A DNA stretch of 64,000 nucleotides from Gigaspora rosea. Its lineage: Eukaryota > Glomeromycota > Glomeromycetes > Diversisporales > Gigasporaceae. The stretch is from the NCBI GenBank assembly GCA_003550325.1, contig QKWP01000687.1:129009-193008 (forward strand). The letters are read 5' to 3'. Shown piece after piece: positions 62,045 through 64,000 of this stretch. The notes beneath the pieces are model-generated. The model was not told where the DNA came from. It saw only the letters and a list, made by a program, of their open reading frames with translations, and did no database searches. The first letter of the stretch is position 1; every line of letters starts with the position of its first letter. The translations under genes and the position numbers were made by a program.

Positions 62045-62295
62045 CCGTAGACCACTGTATACAGTAACCCCTAAAATAATACCCCCATGATTAAGACCCG
62101 GGTATTATTCACCATCCCTACCATCCTGTTTCTTGAATAAGATCTGGGGGTATAACTATGTTGATTTACTACTTTTACTATGATATATCCCCAAATATAG
62201 TACCCGGTTCTTCACACAGTACCCATGGGTACTATTCAATTTTAAAAACGGAGTTCTTGAATAAGACCCCAGGTATTGTATACAGTGGTCTACGG
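62045..62295. mobile_element. TA-flanked MITE, 251 bp
   Basis: CCGTAGACCACTGTATACA at the left and TGTATACAGTGGTCTACGG at the right are perfect inverse copies, with TA on both sides. The inner arms repeat TAAGACCCGGGTATT-like blocks. Tc1/mariner-type. Lies directly after the SAP-like exon. Confidence 0.88.
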
Positions 62296-62769
62296 TAATA
62301 CTAAAATTCAACTAATTACAATGTAATTACAAAATTATCTGCTGAAGCATTGAATTCAAATGAAGAAAGGTAAAACTAAATTCATTTGCAGTTATAAATA
62401 TCCACATACATTTAAAAAAATCGCAATTTGACCCTACCATCAAATAAAAATATATACAGTGAATTTCCACTTGCATTAGGCTGGGCTTTAAAAGAAAACC
62501 AAAAATTTGGAAAAAGAGGCGGAGGTAAAAGAATCAGTAAACATGTTATAACTTATCTGGAAGGATATTTCTTAGCGGGTAACATTAACAAAAGTGATCG
62601 TTATACCGCAGAAGAGATGCATACTGAATTACTTGAGCTGGTAAAAACGGGTAACTTAGAAGAAAGTGACGTTCCGAAGGTGTCAACGATTCAAAACTGG
62701 ATAGGACGATATGCGACACAGCATAAACAAAAAATTGCACTCGTTAGTCAATGTAGTATTTTTCAATAA

Positions 62770-64000
62770 ATAGTAAAAACTTGATATATTGTCATACTGG
62801 TACTAGTGAATTATAGCTTTTTGGAAGGTCAGAATCTGGCGTTTCCCTAATAAAAAGTTTTTAACGATCGAAATTCGTAAAAAAAATTTATTAAAATCTG
62901 GTTCTCGTGGCTTTGACAATTCGGTTACACTAATTTTTAATACAGGTTCAATATTAATTTTGCCTATTGACCTTTAGTGTAAAGTTTGGTACTTATGATT
63001 TTTTTTATAAGTGATCTACAAAATGTTCTCCAAATTTTAATAATAAATTTCACTGGTTCGCATATGGATCATCAATTAAAATATTACCCATTGTGTTTAA
63101 GGCCTTTTCATTAAAATTTCAATACTTTATAACTTGAATCGCTTCTGAGTTTCGTAAAAATATTTAGTGTTCAACTATGAACACAAACTGCCGCCAGAAA
63201 ACGAGAGTTTTCAGTGTTATCGCTATTTTATAGCTATGGTTACTACGATGGATTTCAAAGGTCTTTCCACTTACTTTGCATAGCATATCGTGCGTGTATC
63301 TAAGGTTTTATAACAAGAAAATAAAAAAAGTTTATGCAACTACGTACATATAAAGAATTATTGCTTTTATACTAATTACGCTGTATGACAGGATTTTAGT
63401 TCATGTAACTATGTCCCGAAGGGTGATTTTACTAGCAAAAATTTTGTGTGATGGGATTTTAGTTCGTGTAACATTAGTGCAGATCTAAATTTAGAACAAA
63501 TTTGGATTTGTATAACAAAACTATAATCCTTGTTTATCCAAATCAGATGATCAGTCCCGAACCGTGATTTTCCTAGCAAAAACCCATTTGTTAAGAGTAG
63601 ATATTACGTTCTTTAAAAGTACTCTAAGCCATATAAATAAGTTACTAGTTAATTAATTTGTATTAGCCAATCAGACAAATTTCTGCCTATGACTTTATGG
63701 CTAATTTGAAAATTAGTGGAACACGTAATGAATTTGTATTATAGTATATATTTTGTATAGCTGAAAATTATATTATTGAAAACTATACTTTTTATTACCA
63801 AAAAATAATTACAAGTCACAAAATTTATCACGTGTCCCACTAAAGCTATAAGCGACTCTAATTTGGAATGGTCTCCCTGGAGGTTGTAAGCTCTTATATC
63901 ATACAAATAGATCTACATTCAAAATAAGAAATGATTTAATAATTGTCCAGAGCGTAGCTAAGGACTCTTAATTTCTATGCAAGTGATACAAAAGTTATGT
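62770..64000. other. no gene recognised
   Basis: AT-rich. GGGATTTTAGTTC(G/A)TGTAAC occurs twice (63392 and 63451), and CCCGAA..GTGATTTTACTAGCAAAA is mirrored by a similar block at 63557-63587, so a small repeat element may lie at 63380-63590. Confidence 0.35.

Larger units (their letters stand above)
56693..62769 (+). pseudogene. decayed multicopy transposase-like gene (DDE-like core, SAP-like tail) with MITE-filled introns
   Basis: Exons in order. 56693-57680: MSKYKVSLVFRGE.. CARAWWVACPND.., frameshift near 57150, ..LFGLEHEQTK, RAWKALLRHTGCSNITPF. 58265-58498: FEFWTRSKD.. NIRGNDGKRRILSIIADRF. 58566-58980: VSNDLITEARHYARINGPG.., one frameshift near 58860, LGGLCSICNMYGYESFDE. 59821-60531: INHCMLYAFGACSQ.. 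CNRC, IIVDYKM, FDHWSTDTRQDAWF, ISDNGPHY, FLEAEEAKTTIDSHHAQ. 61040-61165: AINRHVCLGFNIAQGSDIEL... 61230-61470, with two in-frame stops. 61873-62020: SAP-like LTVDQLKTQLTNRGVSY. A C-terminal piece at 62428-62769 carries FGKRGGGKR. The D of SDNG and the E of LEAEE lie 32 residues apart, as in DDE enzymes. Zinc-type CxxC pairs precede. Stops, frameshifts and insertions make it a pseudogene. Confidence 0.65.

Overview
This 64-kb window is very AT-rich eukaryotic nuclear DNA, mostly repeats and transposon remains. The recognisable coding pieces point to an arbuscular mycorrhizal fungus (Glomeromycotina, Rhizophagus/Gigaspora-like). They are a TKL-type kinase with the WTSGN..ID..IQ leader, Sel1-repeat and LRR relics, an Mrr-type nuclease relic, and decayed copies of multicopy transposase-like families including DUF7869. 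Introns are short with GTAAGT-type donors. No rRNA, tRNA, CRISPR or bacterial operon was seen. Family assignments rest on motif recognition, not on searches.

Layout. 0-10 kb: dispersed repeats, fold-back elements (about 1.27-2.09 and 2.35-3.95 kb) and a LINE fragment (4.6-5.25 kb). 10.7-19.9 kb (minus): a protein kinase gene whose 5' side runs straight into a 7.8-kb tandem array of units of about 105 bp. Read on the kinase strand, each unit looks like one complete intron (GTAAGT donor, CTAAC branch site, ATAG acceptor), and neighbouring introns are separated by a variable 3-nt block. Fixing the frame on the kinase exon leaves the whole chain of single-codon micro-exons free of stops, entering the kinase in frame. 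This is the most striking feature of the window.

20-30 kb: repeats, a duplicated Sel1-like gene relic with duplicated introns (22.7-24.3 kb), a broken Mrr-like nuclease gene (25.9-26.9 kb, minus), and a Mutator-like element with 9-bp target duplication and a nested solo LTR (28.2-29.4 kb). 30.6-34.1 kb (minus): a decayed multicopy gene containing an assembly gap whose two flanks are duplicates. 35.0-36.4 and 43.7-46.2 kb: two non-autonomous hAT-like elements with 8-bp target duplications. 47.6-48.8 kb: a GC-richer poly-A retroposon. 51.3-53.1 kb (minus): a DUF7869 pseudogene. 56.7-62.8 kb (plus): a decayed transposase-like gene with a DDE-like triad and SAP-like tail, its introns filled with small inverted-repeat elements.

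The only gene that may still be functional is the kinase; the other coding regions carry stops, frameshifts or insertions. Several frameshifts lie in homopolymers and could be sequencing errors.
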